Positions 44,192-57,914 are shown, numbered from the stretch's first letter. The stretch: 64,000 nt of DNA from Sorghum bicolor (GCF_000003195.3 NC_012872.2:19052491-19116490), one strand, 5' to 3'. Made by a program: numbers and translations. Notes: generated by a model from the sequence alone, not told the origin.

Positions 44192-47061
44192 GGCAGATCC
44201 AATGCCGACGCATCAAAGGTTTATGACATAGCCAGGGTATGTCAATTCAATGATAAAGCCCAATTATCAACCATCGGCAGGGCCTACGCCGATGAATGTT
44301 AACAATGGATGGACAGGGCAGTTTGTCTTTCCATAGATGCCTCAACAGAATCATCAGGCTATGGGATTTCAACAGGGACCAGTGCAATCTGGTTTTCAGA
44401 ATCAAGGATTGACCAATCAGCCGAGGAATCTTGCTCAGCAAGTTGGTGGTCAATAGGCAGTGGCTAATCCCATGTTCCCTGGAGATCGTGCACCGCAGAG
44501 ACACGTGGAAGCTTATCAGCACGTGCCAGATCCACAACCAGCCCATCGGCAAGATGTCGATGCCTATTGGGCCGATAAGATAGCTGAGGTGATGAGAGAT
44601 CAATTTGGGATAAAACCCAAAGTCAACACTTACTCTTATCAGACACCATATCCTCCCGCATATGACTTGATTCTGCTCCCAGATCGGTACAAGGTGCCGG
44701 ATTTCACCAAGTTTTCTAGACAGGATGACACTTCAACCATGGAACATGTTAATAGGTTCATCATCCAGTGTGGGGAAGCTGCTAATAGAGATGAGTTAAG
44801 GGTTCGTTTATTTTCATCATCTTTGTCTGGATCGGCTTTTACTTGGTTCATTTCATTACCTCTGAGCTCAGTGATTACCTAGGCTAATCTAGAAAAGCAA
44901 TTCCATAAATACTTCTTTTCTGGTGTTCATGATAAGAAGATCACCGATTTAGTTAGGCTGAGGCAGCGTAATGATGAATCGGTTGAATGTTTTGTGCAAA
45001 GGTTACGAGAGGTTAAGAATAAATGCTATAGTCTGGTTCTGGATGATCGGCAGCTAGCCGATTTGGCCTTCCAAGGATTGTTGCCACACATTAAAGACAA
45101 GTATGCTTCTCAAGAGTTTGAAAGTCTGAGTCATCTAGTGCAGCGGATTTCTGACCAAGACATCAAAGCTTTTGAACCTAAGAGAGCATGGAACAAAAAG
45201 GTGTCATTTGTCGATGAGGCAACAAGCTCAGATTCTGATGAAGAACCAGTCATCGGCTTGGCAGAATGGGTAAAATATAAGAAGCCAATGTCTTGCCCTT
45301 TCGGGCATAAAGAGCCATAAAACTTTGCATTCGACATCACCAAAGCCGATAGGATATTTGACTTTCTGCTTCAGGAGGGGCAGATTAAATTGTCGACCAA
45401 CCATGTGATTCCATCGGCAAAAGAGTTAAAGAAAATCAAGTATTGCAAGTGGCATAATGCAACATCTCATAATACAAATGAATGCAAGTTTTCAGGCAAC
45501 AGCTGCAATCGGCTATAGAGTCTGGGAGAATAAAGTTCGATAGCTCCAAAGCTCAGAAGCCAATGAAGATCGACCAACATCCTTTCCCCACAAATATGTT
45601 GGATGCTAAGGGAAAGACCAAAGTATTGAATTCAGAAGCAGCTGAGAGAAGCGCATCGGCAGACCCTCAGTACCAAATTATTGTCGATGATGCCAAAGGC
45701 AAGGGCTTGATCCAGGAAGGTACTAGCTCAGGAAGGCCTCCTCGGCCTAGCATTGTAATCACTCATAGGAAGCATCGGGAAACCTACAGCAGCGTGAAGA
45801 TCGGTATCGTCGCCAATAGGAAGATCATCGCAGGGAAGAAGAAAGACGCCGACAAGAGTGGAATCGGCACAAAGATCATTGGAATTGCCCGTTCTTTATC
45901 CACTATTGGGAGCAAAACATCAAGCTACCAACTGTTAGAGACTGCCCTGAGTGCAACGGTTATAATCGGTATGATAGACCAAATCGGGAGTATCAGAACA
46001 GTGATCGGCATTTTGGTGGACCGATTAGGGGAAGGACATCAATTCATGATAGGCTAGGGGGCAGGCTCAGTGTCCATGATAGGCTTGGTGAACGTGTTGA
46101 CTATTTTCCAAGAAACCAAGAGGAGCTTGAGGAGATGACGGATGCGCGAGTTTTGGATGAGTTCATATTTTGCAGAGATGCTAATACTTATCGGGTGGAA
46201 TCAAGGGAAAACCGTCGTCAATCGGTGAGGCAACCACAACTTCCACCATGGTGTCCAGAAGGGTTGATAAGGACATAGAAGAGGAGGTTGCAACGAGAGC
46301 GACAAGAAGAACTGAGTAGGGGAGAGAATTCTGCTAAGTCTGGAGATCGGCAGCAGTCAGATCCCAAGGGAAAAGGCCCATCGACAGATGTTAACATGGT
46401 GTTTATGTTGCTGATGGAATTTCTTGCACCTTTCAGTGATGATGAGGAGATAGATTTCCCTGACCAGATAGCTCAGTTAGCTCTTGATCCGATGATGGCT
46501 ATCTTCGAAAAGCCCACCGATGATGAGAGACAGCACCTTAAAGCTCTATTCGTCAAAGGTAGGGTTGATAGGCAGCCGATGACCAAGATACTTGTTGATG
46601 GTGGGGCTGCTATCAATATTATGCCATATGCAGTCTATCGAAAGCTTGGAAAAGGAGATCAAGATTTGACCAAAACCGATATGATGCTAAAGGATTTTGA
46701 AGGGATTGTGTCTCCAGTCAAAGGAGCCATATGTGTTGAGTTGACCATCGATAGCAAGACCTTGCCGACAACTTTCTTTGTCATCAGTGGAAAAGGTGCT
46801 TATAATTTACTTCTAGGGAGAGATTGGATCCATGCCAATTGTTGTATCCCATCTACAATGCACCAATGCTTGGTCCATTGGGTAGGTGACAAGATTGAGA
46901 TTGTCCTAGGAGATTCTTCATATGTCATTGCATCGGCAAAGGCGGATACCTATGAAAGGACCAGATGCATTTCAGGAGAGATTTGGGAGAAAGATTTTCT
47001 CAAAGTCGCTGATTATGAAATTCCACCGATCCAAGCAGTCGGTTCTGACGAGGAGTTTTAA
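44192..47061 (+). pseudogene. G2 Gag C-terminal part and protease
   Basis: Resumes after T at GGCAG 44192-44196. Gag domain (PDFTKFSRQDDTSTMEHVNRF), then TAG 44880-44882 where G1 has Trp, TAA at 45318, frameshifts near 45480 and 45780, TAG 46276-46278 where G1 has CAG. Protease intact in its own stretch (ILVDGGAAINIMPYAVY, LLLGRDWIHAN). Ends in TAA 47059-47061 overlapping the next ATG (TAATG), as in G1. G2 has CAG at the place of the G1 gag TAG. Confidence 0.88.
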
Positions 47062-50000
47062 TGGATAGGTTCGCTGATGATGGAAAGTTGGGCCAGAGGT
47101 TTACATCAGCCGATGATTTAGTAGAAGTAGATATAGGTGATGGTGATAGACCAAGGCCTACTTTTATTAGTGCTAAGTTAGATTATGAGTGTAAGCAACA
47201 ATTAACCGATTTGTTAAAGGAATATAAGATTGTTTTGCTTGGGATTATACCGAGATGCCTGGTTTAGACCGATCGATTGTTGAACATCGGTTACCTATCA
47301 AATCTGGATTTTGGCCGCATCAGCAGCCAGCTCGCCGATGCAATCCTAATATTCTTCCTGATATTAAGGCCGAGATAACTAAACTCATTGAAACTAAATT
47401 TATTCGGCAATGTCGCTATGCCGAGTGGATTTTCAATGTCGTTCCAGTTTACAAGAAGAATAGCAAGCTTCGTGTTTGCATTGATTTCAGGAATCTTAAC
47501 AAGGCTACGCCGATGAATGGTTATCCAATGCTAGTTGCCGATTTGCTGGTTGATGCTGCAGCTGGACATCGGATCATTAGCTTTATGGATGGCAATGCAG
47601 GATACAATCAAATATTCATGGCTGAAGAAGATATTCCAAAGACTGTATTTAGATATCCTGGTCATGTTGGGTTGTTCGAATGGATAGTCATGACCTTTGG
47701 CTCGAAAATGCTGGTGCTACTTATCAGAGGGCTATGAATTTTATCTTCCATGAGTTTATCGGCAAATTGGTGGAAATCTATATTGATGATGTGGTGGTTA
47801 AATCTGGACATTTCACAAAACATCTTGCCAATCTACGAAAAGTGCTGGAGTGCACAAGGAAGCAAGGTTTGAAGATGAATCCTAATAAATGTGCATTTGG
47901 TGTATCGGCAGGACAATTTCTTGGTTTCATGGTGCATAAAAGAGGAATTGAAATTAGTAGGAGGTCTATTGATGCTATCAACAAAATAGTTGCTCCCACC
48001 AATAAGACTGAACTCCAATCTCTGATCCGCAAGATAAATTTTATCAGGCGATTTATATCTAACTTATGTGGTAAGATTCGTGCTTTTAGTCCTTTACTCA
48101 AGATTAAAGCCAATCAAGAATTTATATGGGGGAAGGAGCAACAGTTAGCATTAGATGAAATCAAGAATTATTGACAAATCCTCCAGTTCTAATTCCACCT
48201 AAACAAGGAAAGCCTTTCAGATTATATTTGTCTACCGATGGGATGGTCATCGGTTTGGCTCTGATTCAAGAATTTGAAGGGAAGGAGCGTGTGATTTATT
48301 ATCTAAGTAGAAGACTGGTGGATGCTGAGACAAAGTATTCGGTAATTGAAAAACTATGCTTATGCCTATACTTTTCATGTATCAAATTAAGACACTATTT
48401 GTTATCGGCCGAATGCACTGTTATATGCAAAGATGATGTAGTCCGATACATGTTATCAATGCCGATTATGAGTGGTAGAATCGGCAAATGGATTTTGGCA
48501 TTATCAGAGTTTGATCTGCGTTATGAATCGGCTAAGGCAGTTAAAGGGCAAATTATGGCCGATTTTGTAACTCAGCATTGCGGTATGGTGGGCACTTTGG
48601 AAATCATTCCTTGGACGCTCTTCTTTGACAGATCCACGTGCGACCGGGGGGCAGGAATCGGCATAGTGTTAATTTCTCCGCGAGGAAAGAAGTATGAATT
48701 TTCTTTGCCGATTCTTGCCATGTCAACGAATAATCAAGCTGAGTACCAAGCCCTAATTAAAGGGTTGGAATTATTGAAGGAAGTTCACGCTGATGCTGTT
48801 GAAATCTTCGGCGATTCTATGCTTGTTATAAATCAGCTAGTCGGAAATTATGAATGCCGAAGTGAGGTCTTAATAACCTATTATGAAAGGAGCATACAAC
48901 TGTTAAGGGAATTCAAGGATTTCCGATTGGAGCATATTCCTCGGTTGCACAATGATGAAGCTAATTGGTTGGCTCAACATGCCTCAGGGTACCAACCCAT
49001 TGTAAATGTATCATCGGCAGACAATACCGATGATTGGAGGAAAGGAATTATTAATTATCTAAAAGACCCGTCCAAAAGGGTTGAGAGGCATGTTAGGTTT
49101 CAAGCAACAAAGTATGTACTCCTTGAAGAAGGGTTGTATTATCGGACAATAGATGGAGTTTTGCTCAAATGTTTGAGTAATGACGAGGCTAGAAGCTTAA
49201 TGGGTGAGATTCATGAAGGAGTGTGTGGAGCACATCAGTCGGCTTTTAAGATGAAATGGATGATTAGAAGGAACGGATATTATTGGCCGACTATACTTGA
49301 AGATTGCTTCAAATACTTCAAAGGATGTCAAGGATGTCAGAAATTTGGTAACATTCAAAGAGCACCCGCGTCGGCTATGAATCCCACCATCAAACCTTGG
49401 CCGTTTCGGGGCTGGGCTATTGATCTCATCGGCCAGATTTATCCACCATCAAGCAAGGGGCATAAATTCATCTTAGTTGCCACTAATTATTTTACTAAAT
49501 GGGTTGAAGCTATTCCTTTAAAGAAAGTGACATCGGCTAACATGACTGATTTCGTGAAAGAGCACATCGTTTACCGATTCGGTATTCCTCAAATAATCAC
49601 TACCGATCAGGGTACTATGTTCACATCGGGAGAGTTTGATGAATTTGCAACCGGTATGGGGATTAAAGTGTTGAATTCTTCTTCTTATTATGCTCAAGCT
49701 AGTGGACAGGCTGAGGCTTCTAATAAAGGAATCATTAAGCTCATTAAACGGAAAATTGAAGAAAATCCGAGAAGATGGCACGTATTGCTAAATGAAGCTT
49801 TGTGGTCATATCGGATGGCGTGTCATGGATCAACCAAAGGTTCACCTTATCAGTTGGTATACGGACACGATGCGGTGCAACCATGGGAAATTAAGACTGG
49901 ATCTAGGCGAATATCTTTCCAAGATCAGTTGGCCGCCGATGACTATGCTACTTTGATGAAAGATGAGTTGGATGATTTGGCAGAGCATCGGTTGAGGGCT

Positions 50001-50290
50001 TTGATAAGTATAGAAGAAAATGAAAAGAGAGTTGCTAAATGGTATGATAAAAAGGTAAAAGCTAAGGAGTTTGCCGACGGAGATTTGGTATGGAAATTAA
50101 TTTACCGAATGGGACTAAAAGTTCAAAGTTTGGAAAATGGTCTCCTAATTGGGAAGGCCCTTATCGGATAACTCGCTCTGCTCCTGGTAATGCTTAGATT
50201 TTAGAAACTCTTAAAGGAGTTGAATTTCCTAGAGCGTTAAATGGAAAATATCTAAAGAAATATTACCCAAGCATCTGGGTTGATGCATAG
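47061..50290 (+). pseudogene. G2 Pol: RT, two RNase H domains, integrase
   Basis: Frames overlap at breaks near 47228, 47700, 48172 and 50105. YIDD is kept in the piece 47680-48174. The long piece 48171-50171 holds RNase H, the archaeal-type RNase H (DRSTCDRGAGIG; G1 has DGSTC, so a conserved Gly is lost), the full integrase zinc finger including CQGCQ, and the DDE core. It shows where G1 lost 5 nt. Ends at TAG 50288-50290 after SIWVDA. Confidence 0.9.
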
Positions 50291-50439
50291 AAGTTTAAAT
50301 GTCGATAACACTCCTATCGGCTAGACAAAATGTATCTGAGATCGTAATGTTTTAAAAGTGCCAATAACAGTCCTATCGGCTAGACCAGAATGATCAAAAG
50401 TTTCTAAGGGTAGAACGAAACAAGTTGCCGATGAAGAGC

Positions 50440-53400
50440 TCACAAATTCAGCAGAGCCTGGATAGTAGATATGGCCCACAGACGGATCTGGTTGGCCTCT
50501 TCTATCTCCCGGATGTCCTCATCGGCAGAACCCTCTACTGGCTTCAGCTTCTTTTTCATTTGCAGTGCCTTACGAGCCTGGATGTTTCATTCTTGTTGAA
50601 GAGTCTTGAGCATCTTAGGCAGCTGGCTTTCTTCTTACTGAGCTTGAGTCAGGGCCTCTTCTACTTGTTTGAGCTCAGCTAACAGAGCTTCTCTTTTTGT
50701 CGATAGATCGGAAATCTTCTGTTTCAGTGTCTCCCCTGAGGACTGTAGAATGTCGATGCTCTTATGTTTCTCATCGGCAAGGCGCTTTACTTGCATTACT
50801 TCCTCTAAAAGTTGGGCATGGGTAGCTCTATCGGCAAGACGTTGGGTAGCTTTGTGGTATTGAAGCTGACGGCTTTCTAGATGGGCAGCTTGGAAAAGAA
50901 TCTCTTCAGCATCGGCTGGGATTTGACCGCGAAGGGTCTTAAACAGAGCTTTGGCTAGATCGGAATCATCAACCAACTGGGCAGTATCTTGGTGCAGCAG
51001 GGCCAACAGGTCTTCTAGCTTGGCTTTGATTTCTGCCGATGAGATCCCTACGGCTTGGGAGGAGCTCGCTTCTTCGCCCTCATCATCGGAAATATCGATG
51101 GCGAAGGAGAATAAGTTGTCTGGGGAGTCTTGTTCCTGAAAGAAGATAGAAATAAGTTATTTGATGGTCAAAAATTAGTGATATAAAGGATGGAAATCAA
51201 ATAACTTACTTGCTTCAAAGCAATTTCACGCCTCTGGCTTGATGATGCCGTCGGCACTATGTGTTGATCGGCTGAAGTTGCCGATGGGATGATGTCAACT
51301 GAGAAATTATGAGGGTAATTATGATTCAAAAAAAAAGTCATCGGTAATAATGTTATCATTAGTACTTTACCTTGAGGAGGGACGGTGCTTGTTTGTTCTG
51401 GGGGAACAACTGATGATACACTCAAATCAGCTGGCTCAGCAGTCTGCTCAGATATATCGTCTGGTGCTTCTTGTGGCTGAGGTGCTGATCGAGGAGGGGA
51501 CGGTACTTGCTCTGTCTGGATTTCTAGTGAAGAGGGGGATGATTCCACATGGATCGGCGACACTGGACAAGGAGGAGAAGATGGTGTTGTCCTCTGGCGC
51601 TTTGGTTGCGACTTCGTGCTCTTGGGGCCTTTTCTCTTGGCTTGGCTGGACTGGGGGGCATCGGCACTTGTTTGGGCGCTTCTGGTCTTCGCTGATTTAC
51701 CAGTTTGCCGTTACAACAACCAAAGATATCATAAGTAGAGACATAGAAGAATATTGATGAAATTTTGATGAACAATAAAAGTAACCGATGAGGTCCCCGT
51801 AGCAGTTGATGTTCCCTGAAAAGATTATGTAAGTATGGGATGAAATCGGTAGAAGCCAAGGAAATTAAGAGTCTACATTGAAAGCTTGTGCCAGGGTGGC
51901 AGCGGCAACCGATGGGGAAGTCTTCAACCGCCTGGTGTTTATCTTCTTGAAGCGCACGTTTTGATGCGCCAGGGCTGCTAAACTCGGTGCGTTATGACCG
52001 ATCAGAGAAATTGGACTTGACGGAAGGAGTTCGATCGGTCTTCCACTCCTGCTGACTGTCGGGGCTGGATTGTCGACCTGCTAAAATGAAAACAAGTAAG
52101 TTACCGATAAGAATGAAAGAGATAAAGGAGTTAAGAAATCGGTCGAAGACTTACAGTGTTATCGGGAACCTTATAGTTGGGGTCGATCATGCCGCGATAT
52201 GTCAGAGCCGATGTACTGAACAAGTGTTCCTTCTATTCTTCCCACCACTACTTGTACATCTGAGTGATGAAGAGGGCTGGGATCCATGCCGATAGATCAA
52301 TGTCTAACGTATCGACATTTGGCTGAAGCTGAGCTATTCTTATCCACTCCAGTCCGCTGGTTATAGTCTCCCTTGGCTTCACCACATCGGCATAACATAG
52401 TCTAATCGGCAGCTGCCCAAAAGCTAGTTGACGAGCCAGTGCCGATGTATTGTAAAATTCATAAGTGGGGTTGGTATTCTTCCCACTCTCGAAAATATTC
52501 ATTGGGATGGCCCTTGGAGTGATGATTGCCATCATCAGGTCATTGTCTTTGTTGAGAGCGTCATCAAAAGGGTGAAAAGTAAGCGGGAATCTGGTTTCTG
52601 GATCTTCATAAGGCATCCATGCCCGCTGATCTTTGGGAAGGCCATCATATAGAGTCTGGAAGAATCGGCTGACCTGGTCTTCATTGCCACCAGTGCCGGG
52701 TAGGACTATAGTAGCCTCACCATAGTTCAGGGGTGGGCAAGTTGCCGATTCTTCATCAGCCAGTTCATGATCTTCGGCGATATCTCTGGGAAATCGCTGT
52801 GCGAAGAGGTCGAATCGGAGGCGTTTGTGCATGTGAACATTGAGCCACATGTTGATAAACCAATGAGGGCCTCCTAAGTTGCCGATGGGTTAGCCTAACA
52901 GAAGCTTCTCAGCCACTTGATGAAGGAGATGATAAACAGAGCCTAGCAAGTATCGGCCAAGAGGGAAGCGACCACCGCCGACTAGTTTTTATGCTGCCGA
53001 TAGATAAACAGAAGTTGGCCCTACCGATCGGCCACAGAAGACAAATTTATCTAGCCACATGTTCAGAAAGATGGCGTGCTCTCTTTGCCCAACTGGTCCT
53101 GTTTTCCGGTACTTCTGGATGTACCCTGACCAGCCGCCAATGTTACGAGTTTCTACTTTACGTTCAGACTTACTATCGAACAGGTGGCTATCATCGGCAG
53201 TTGCTATTTCCACACCAGTGAGCATAAGTACATCGGCAAGGGTAGGAGAAGCAGGGCCATGACCAAACAAGAAAGCATTAAGGGTGTCTGACCCGAAATA
53301 CGAGGTTGCTATCAGTAGTGATTTATTTCTTTCCATATCAGCAAGAGATAGCCTGATGCACTGGTCTAATTTACGTTCACCCCATTGGACTTTGTTTGAG

Positions 53401-53756
53401 TTGCCGATTCTCAAGAACCAATCCTTCCATCCCTTGGTAGAACTGGGTCAGGATCGGAAAGTATCTTTCCAGAGATCTAAAGAAAAATTCTCAGCTCTAA
53501 AGGGGATCCTATTTGTTTCTGCATTGATCAGATCGGTAGGATCCGGATTACCCAATGGTCCGAGACATTGAAAGTGGGGTTGATCGGTGGGAATAACAAT
53601 TTTCTCGACTAATTCCTAAAGGTTTGAATGTTGGAAAAATAGAGAAAAGAAAGAGAGAAAACACTAAGTAAATAGCTGTACAAAAAATCAAAAATACAGA
53701 AAAAGAAGAAAGCTGGTGCGGAATTGACCTCAGGGACGACGAAGTTGATAGCCATT
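50440..53756 (-). pseudogene. G2 antisense PMD gene, decayed copy
   Basis: Same six-exon plan as G1. Exon 1 53756-53730 (MAINFVVPE), exon 2 53615-52155, exon 3 52077-51877 with GT donor; exon 4 has lost its acceptor (GG instead of AG near 51708); exons 5-6 about 51300-50440. Exon 2 is broken by stops between 52850 and 52990 and near 52248, exon 6 by a stop near 50635. Phases at exons 1-3 agree with G1, which supports the gene model. PMD blocks such as LADVLMLTGVEIA are clear. Confidence 0.85.
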
Positions 53757-53909
53757 TCTTCCTGAAGGGAGGAAGGAATCAAGGGCTCGAAGAATTGTTG
53801 GGGAAGATCTTCGCTGGAGTTCTTGAGTTCTCCAATGATGCCGCCGCCAGGGAGATAGGTTTGGAAGGTGTAGAATGACAAGGTGGAGGAATAGTGCCAA
53901 GGAAGGAAG

Positions 53910-53917
53910 TATTTATA
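53910..53917 (-). promoter_or_regulatory. TATA box of the G2 antisense gene
   Basis: TATAAATA on the minus strand, at the same distance from the ATG as in G1. Confidence 0.65.
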
Positions 53918-54314
53918 GGATAAAGTGAGCAGGGGCAATTCTGACTTATCTCTTCACCGTATCCGTGAAATCCGAGGGTGTTCAGGTGGATATGGTAACT
54001 GTTCGCACGGTAATCAAGGGATTGTGCAGGTGATTTGACAGCGAGCGGTCATGATTTTGAAGATATCTTACTATGCAAAATCTCCTGGTCGGTCCATCGG
54101 CACTCCTCTCTAACGGAAATGTTGCCGATGAACATATATTTAGGAGATTCGGTTCGAGAAGTTGAGAGATTCGAGGAGCATGTTGGAGAATCGGGCTAAG
54201 GTTGTTTAGATTTGGTAATTAATTGTTGTCAGGTGGGAGTAATTGCGGAAAGACAACATTACTGAGGAGAATTTTGGAGCATTAATGATTTTATACTCCG
54301 AAATTGGGGGCATG
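53918..54314 (+). other. G2 noncoding segment and polypurine tract
   Basis: Counterpart of 10803-11284. Ends with AAATTGGGGGCATG (54301-54314), the polypurine tract. Confidence 0.65.
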
Positions 54315-55049
54315 TGTTGAGACCGTTTTTGGACACGTATCTTTGGACGCGTATCTGGGAGTTAATGAGGCGTAGATCGGCAGGCAAAAAAGTGGTGACT
54401 AGTTGACAGAAGAGTTTCCGATGAGGATTGATACCGATGATGAAACGACAGAATGTGGCCAAGTCCAGGAATGGTGATGGATTTATGCCGATAACTCATG
54501 TTGATGGTTGCCGATGACTATGAAAGGTGATTCGCCGATGATCACAAAAGCAGGCGCAGGAATCGTTGATCGGATGGTGATGGTGTGCCGATCGGTTGTG
54601 GTGGATAAATTAATGTTTTCCATAGTTATTAGAGTTTGTTTTGCATATGGATTCCGTTCAATTTAGAATTTGAGTCTTGGTCGTGTCTGATTGTAACTCT
54701 TTTGGGCAGGGTATAAATATAGACCCCGTAGCGATGTAAGAAGGATATACACAATCAATCAAATACAAATTTTTACATCTATTCTAGCATCTACTTTTTC
54801 GATGTCTTCGTCAACTCGCATATTTTCTTTTACTTACGAGTTCTTAGGAATTCATTGAGTCAATCTCAGCGAGTTCTCAAGTTCCGCGTGAATACCTCTT
54901 GGCCGTGACATCCGGGCGCATCGCTGTTGTCGGGACCAAAGTATTCGAGTTATCACCTTTGTCGATTGTAAGGTCAAATCGGCCGGCACGCCTTAACGTT
55001 GAATCGGGTATTAGCCCTTTGTGTTTGCATATCTACTTTTGCACCAACA
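54315..55049 (+). repeat. G2 3' LTR, 735 bp
   Basis: TGTTGAGACC...GCACCAACA; followed by the right TSD copy AGTAG (55050-55054). Confidence 0.95.
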
Positions 55050-55054
55050 AGTAG

Positions 55055-57482
55055 CAATAGTAGTAGAGGCCGCAGTGGTGGGTGGTCGTTTGGGCTCACT
55101 TCAGATTGGATCCGAGGTCATGACCACCCAGAGGCGTGCAGTCCTTCAGGCAGAGTAGCTGCATGGGTCTCCAACTAGCACTATCATGCTTGGAGGCCAT
55201 CAGGTTTGGATATATGTCACGGAGCCAGGCCAGGAGGAGACAGAGATAGAGGGATAGGCAGAGGCAGAGACAGAGGCACAGTCGAAGGAGCAGCCCCTCC
55301 GTAGGTCGATTCGTGCTCATACCTAGGCTGCCTCTAGGTCTGGTATGTAGCATCAGTCATCTACACCTGCTCGCTCCACTTTAGCTTGCTCCATGTCAGC
55401 TCCAGCTCCCGCACCAGCCCGGATTCACAAGGACTATACTAGGGCACCTACTCATGAGATCCAGGAGCTGAGATTTGCACCGTTTCCTACTTGGTTTCCA
55501 ACTACCAGGGATCAGAGGGCACAAGCCAGGATCTACACTATGGTTCAGGAGGACATGTACATGGCATATGTCCACAGTCAGGCTCAGTTCAGAGACCAGA
55601 GAGTTCTGGACCTTGAGGTGCTGGGCAATGTCGTTGGTCAGGACATCAAGCCCTACTTGAGCTACCTACCAGGACTTGCCGGACTTCTTGCTTTGCTAGA
55701 CACCTACGTGGAGGAGTGGATCAGAGAGTTCTATGCTTCAGTGTGGGTTGCACTAGATCACAGCTACATCCACTATGCACTGGCAGGCACTAACTCTAGA
55801 GTGACAGCTCAGTGTACTAGAGAGACTTGGGGTCTGACTGCCTATGACACCAAGATCCATGAGCTTTGCTATGGTAGTTACGAGCCTCCTCATCATCCCC
55901 ATGGTGGTGAGCTTCCTCCAGTGGACTTCATCTCACCGTGCTTTCATCAGCCTTTCTTAGAGGGTTCTAGCCACTCAGTTGGAGGTCTTACTCGTCCAGC
56001 TCAGATCTTGGACTTTGTGATGAGGAAGACCCTTCTTCCAAGGCCTGGCTATCGTGATGGATTTACTCGTATCCAGCAGTGGCTGATTGCACACTTAGTG
56101 GCTCAGAGAGAGTTTGATGTTTGGGACTTGATTGTATCTGAGATTGAGGACACTATTGCTGAGGGCTTTAGGGGCCGTCGTCAGCTGCCATATGCACACT
56201 GGCTCACATATCTGATTCTTCGTGCTAGGGCAGACCCTCTACCACCTCACATTCAGAGGGAGCTAACAGACACAGTGACAGTGTTTCCACATTATGACCC
56301 CTGCAGATGATGAGGACTCACATGGACCTCTGAGCTCCTGCACCTGCTCCGACACCACGTGGCAGAGCTCCACCAGCTTCTCCTAGAGCCACACGCAGTT
56401 TAGGAGCAGTCCCAGAGACAGAGGAGGAGCAGGACGTGGCTATAGGCTCAGTGGCAAATGCAAAGGCTGAGGAGGAGTTCGATTTTGCTACTGACAGTTC
56501 TGATGATGATTATCAGCTCCCTATCCTAGATCTTCCTCCGAGGCAGCACGACCACGAGGCTAAAGGTTCCTCTACTACTACTGACCCAGCCCTTCTTGCT
56601 ATTCTAGAGGGCATGAGAGCCGACCAACAGAGGGCACCTGAGCAGCAGGCTCGACGTGATAAAGAGCAGGCTGCTGTCAATGCAGCCATGCAGGCTAGGT
56701 AGGACGAGCTTCAGAGACAGCTACTCTCTTTCCAGGAGCAGCAGCTTGCATTCTAGGCCTAGCAGACAACTTTGATGGCAGCGCTCATGGCAGCAATAGG
56801 GATTACTCTACCACAGGTGTAGCTTCCAGGCACATCCTATGTCAGGCCACCAACTTTAGGTATATTGCCCAGTGGGCTTCAGAGTCAGCCTCACCCACCG
56901 CTCCAGCTTCCTACTCATAGCCAGCCGTTCACCACTCCACAACACTAGGTGTGTCAAGGTGCTATCTCTTCAAGCTTTGAGCAGACGCCTCAGTTCACTC
57001 CTCTGCACTCAGGGTTCACTCCACAATCTGCCTCCACCACTCAGTTGGTCTTGGATTCTTCAGCGGGGCAAGACTTGTCTTTTTCATATAGTGCTTAGAC
57101 TAGCATGCCTACTCCTCCTCCTCAGCAGGCTCCTGCAGCTTTTACCTTGCCAGTTACCACTACAGAGCGTCTGTCGTCGTCTGTGGCTTTGTTTGAGCAG
57201 CTTGCGCCTTCCTCTATTGTACTAGAGACCTCAACGACAACCACTGAGTCTATGCCAGCTTCATCCACAGGACTTGAGACTCAGGAAGCGACATAGATAG
57301 CTACAGAGCACACTGAGCCGACCCAGACCGCTACACCAGCATGTGCACCATCATAGGGTCAGATAGCTTCGTCAAAGTCCACCGGCGATGGCACCGATGA
57401 TGATACAGCTCAGTTTGAGGCAGTGCCACGGGACTCCTCCACTCCACCTCCGCCTTCAGCTTCTTAGATTTTTGTCGTTTGA
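55055..57482 (+). pseudogene. Copia-B envelope-like ORF, main part
   Basis: Continues the frame left at 19710. Residues encoded at 55393-56310 form a conserved globular block (APFPTWFPTTRDQRAQARIY, EEWIREFYASVWVAL, HWLTYLILRARADP) that resembles the domain of envelope-like or 'putative plant transposon' proteins linked to Sireviruses; assignment by motif memory only. After a one-base shift near 56310 the frame runs Gln/Pro/Thr-rich to TGA 57480. Stops in the two frames: TAG at 55156, 55255, 55324, 55348, 56700, 56754, 56760, 56820, 56946, 57096, 57294, 57354, 57465, and TGA at 56331. No TAA. No signal peptide or membrane span is evident. Confidence 0.65.
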
Positions 57483-57900
57483 TGCCAAAGGGGTAGAGGG
57501 AGAGTATGTTAGATTTAGGGGGAGCTAGTGAGTGGGTGTTTGATTCTTTTGTGTGCTACACTTCATGCATCACGTTTATTTTATGCATTTTGTGAGATAC
57601 TTTGCTTTGCGAGATACTTTATGCTATGGTTGTGAGACATAACTTATGCTTCATGATGATGTACACATGCCATGTGTTTGGCTCATATTGCTTTGCTTCT
57701 GCGTTCTTACTCTGATATCTTATGAGCCACTTGTTGTTGTATCCTGTTGTACACATCTCACATATTTGGATGCAGGATATCAGGCTTGGTTGATATAAGC
57801 ATGCCTAATCCCTTTTGTTCTTATTGTCACATGCTTATAGAAACCAAGTCATTTGAAAACCTCACTTCAAACATACTCGAGGTTATTGTCATCAATCACC
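57483..57900 (+). other. Copia-B 3' untranslated spacer
   Basis: No ORF. Repeated ATGC/TTATGC-rich words (about 57540-57720), then the polypurine tract. Confidence 0.5.
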
Positions 57901-57914
57901 AAAAAAGGGGAGAT
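57901..57914 (+). other. Copia-B polypurine tract
   Basis: AAAAAAGGGGAGAT directly before TGAAACC. Confidence 0.8.

Larger units (their letters stand above)
19711..55049 (+). mobile_element. G2: Tat-lineage Ty3/gypsy retrotransposon, complete but decayed and split by a nested insertion
   Basis: 5' LTR 19711-20445, gag start, T inserted at 21147-44191, rest of gag, protease, pol, antisense PMD relic, polypurine tract, 3' LTR 54315-55049. TSD AGTAG at 19706-19710 and 55050-55054. Same gene order and clearly the same family as G1. The two LTRs have equal length and differ at 39 of 735 positions by my count (5.3%), so it is much older than G1. Confidence 0.93.
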
